Shown one piece after another: positions 6,900-6,925 of a stretch of 6,925 nt of DNA; the stretch's first letter is position 1, and the number at the start of each line of letters is the position of its first letter. Below the pieces are notes generated by a model, which saw only the letters and a program-made list of their open reading frames with translations, had not been told where the DNA came from and searched no databases. The translations under genes were made by a program, and so were the position numbers. Location: assembly GCA_007128075.1 (NCBI GenBank), contig SKYD01000227.1, positions 1 to 6,925 on the forward strand. Direction: 5' to 3'. This DNA comes from Thiorhodovibrio sp. (GTDB taxonomy: Bacteria; Pseudomonadota; Gammaproteobacteria; Chromatiales; Chromatiaceae).

Positions 6900-6925
6900 A
6901 GCCGTCTTGTGCCCCCAGATGATGG

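Larger units (their letters stand above)
6560..6925. other. Intergenic region with no convincing gene
   Basis: These 366 bases follow the kinase stop codon and are visibly more AT-rich than the coding part of the window. No recognisable protein domain, tRNA or rRNA is present. There is no classical terminator directly after the kinase: the nearest inverted repeat, TTGAT/ATCAA at about 6556-6576, is weak. A T-rich run at 6722-6732 is not preceded by a good hairpin. The region contains a 46-codon + strand frame (6597-6737), an overlapping 55-codon - strand frame (6683-6850, GTG start) rich in Arg, and frames open to the right edge on both strands. The competing frames and hairpins could fit a decayed mobile element or a dispersed repeat, but nothing in the sequence proves it. 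Confidence 0.6.

Noticed and set aside
6868..6925. Frame beginning with GTG at 6868 and open to the right edge on the + strand
   Set aside because: Only 19 codons are visible, there is no ribosome binding site, and it runs through two inverted repeats; too little to call a gene.

Overview
The window reads like a chromosomal segment of a Gram-negative proteobacterium, most likely a gammaproteobacterium. This rests on moderate GC content (roughly the mid-50s percent by eye), an Hsp70-family relative of a type I associate with gammaproteobacteria, and a large membrane-bound hybrid kinase with its own HPt domain. No rRNA, tRNA or diagnostic housekeeping gene is present, so a genus cannot be assigned. 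All confident genes are on the + strand.

Layout. (1) Bases 1-837 hold the 3' part of an Hsp70-family ATPase gene; its 5' end lies outside the window. (2) Bases 838-978 are intergenic and contain a strong intrinsic terminator (909-943) that closes the Hsp70 transcription unit. (3) Bases 979-2499 encode a 506-residue membrane protein with an extracytoplasmic Cache sensor domain and a cytoplasmic GAF domain, but no kinase, cyclase, phosphodiesterase or chemotaxis output domain. (4) After a 40-base gap, bases 2540-6559 encode a 1339-residue hybrid histidine kinase: transmembrane four-helix-type sensor, HAMP, GAF, PAS, HisKA, HATPase, REC, REC, HPt and a helical C-terminal tail. All catalytic and phospho-acceptor residues are intact. 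(5) Bases 6560-6925 are more AT-rich and hold no convincing gene, only small competing open frames on both strands and several short hairpins.

How the genes may work together. The Cache-GAF protein and the kinase are tightly spaced and co-oriented, so they are probably co-transcribed. Their GAF domains are clearly related: a hand alignment of the C-terminal 88 residues gives 34 identities without gaps. The first protein stops just where the kinase continues into its coiled coil and PAS domain. The simplest reading is a two-protein sensory module in which the Cache-GAF protein supplies a second, ligand-binding input to the kinase, perhaps through GAF-GAF contact. The Cache domain carries residues in the spacing described for amino-acid-binding dCache_1 domains, so an amino acid or related amine is a candidate ligand. 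The kinase can run a phosphorelay as far as its own HPt histidine, but no DNA-binding or other output response regulator is encoded here, so the final target is unknown. The most unusual element is this output-less Cache-GAF partner; the rest looks like known families.
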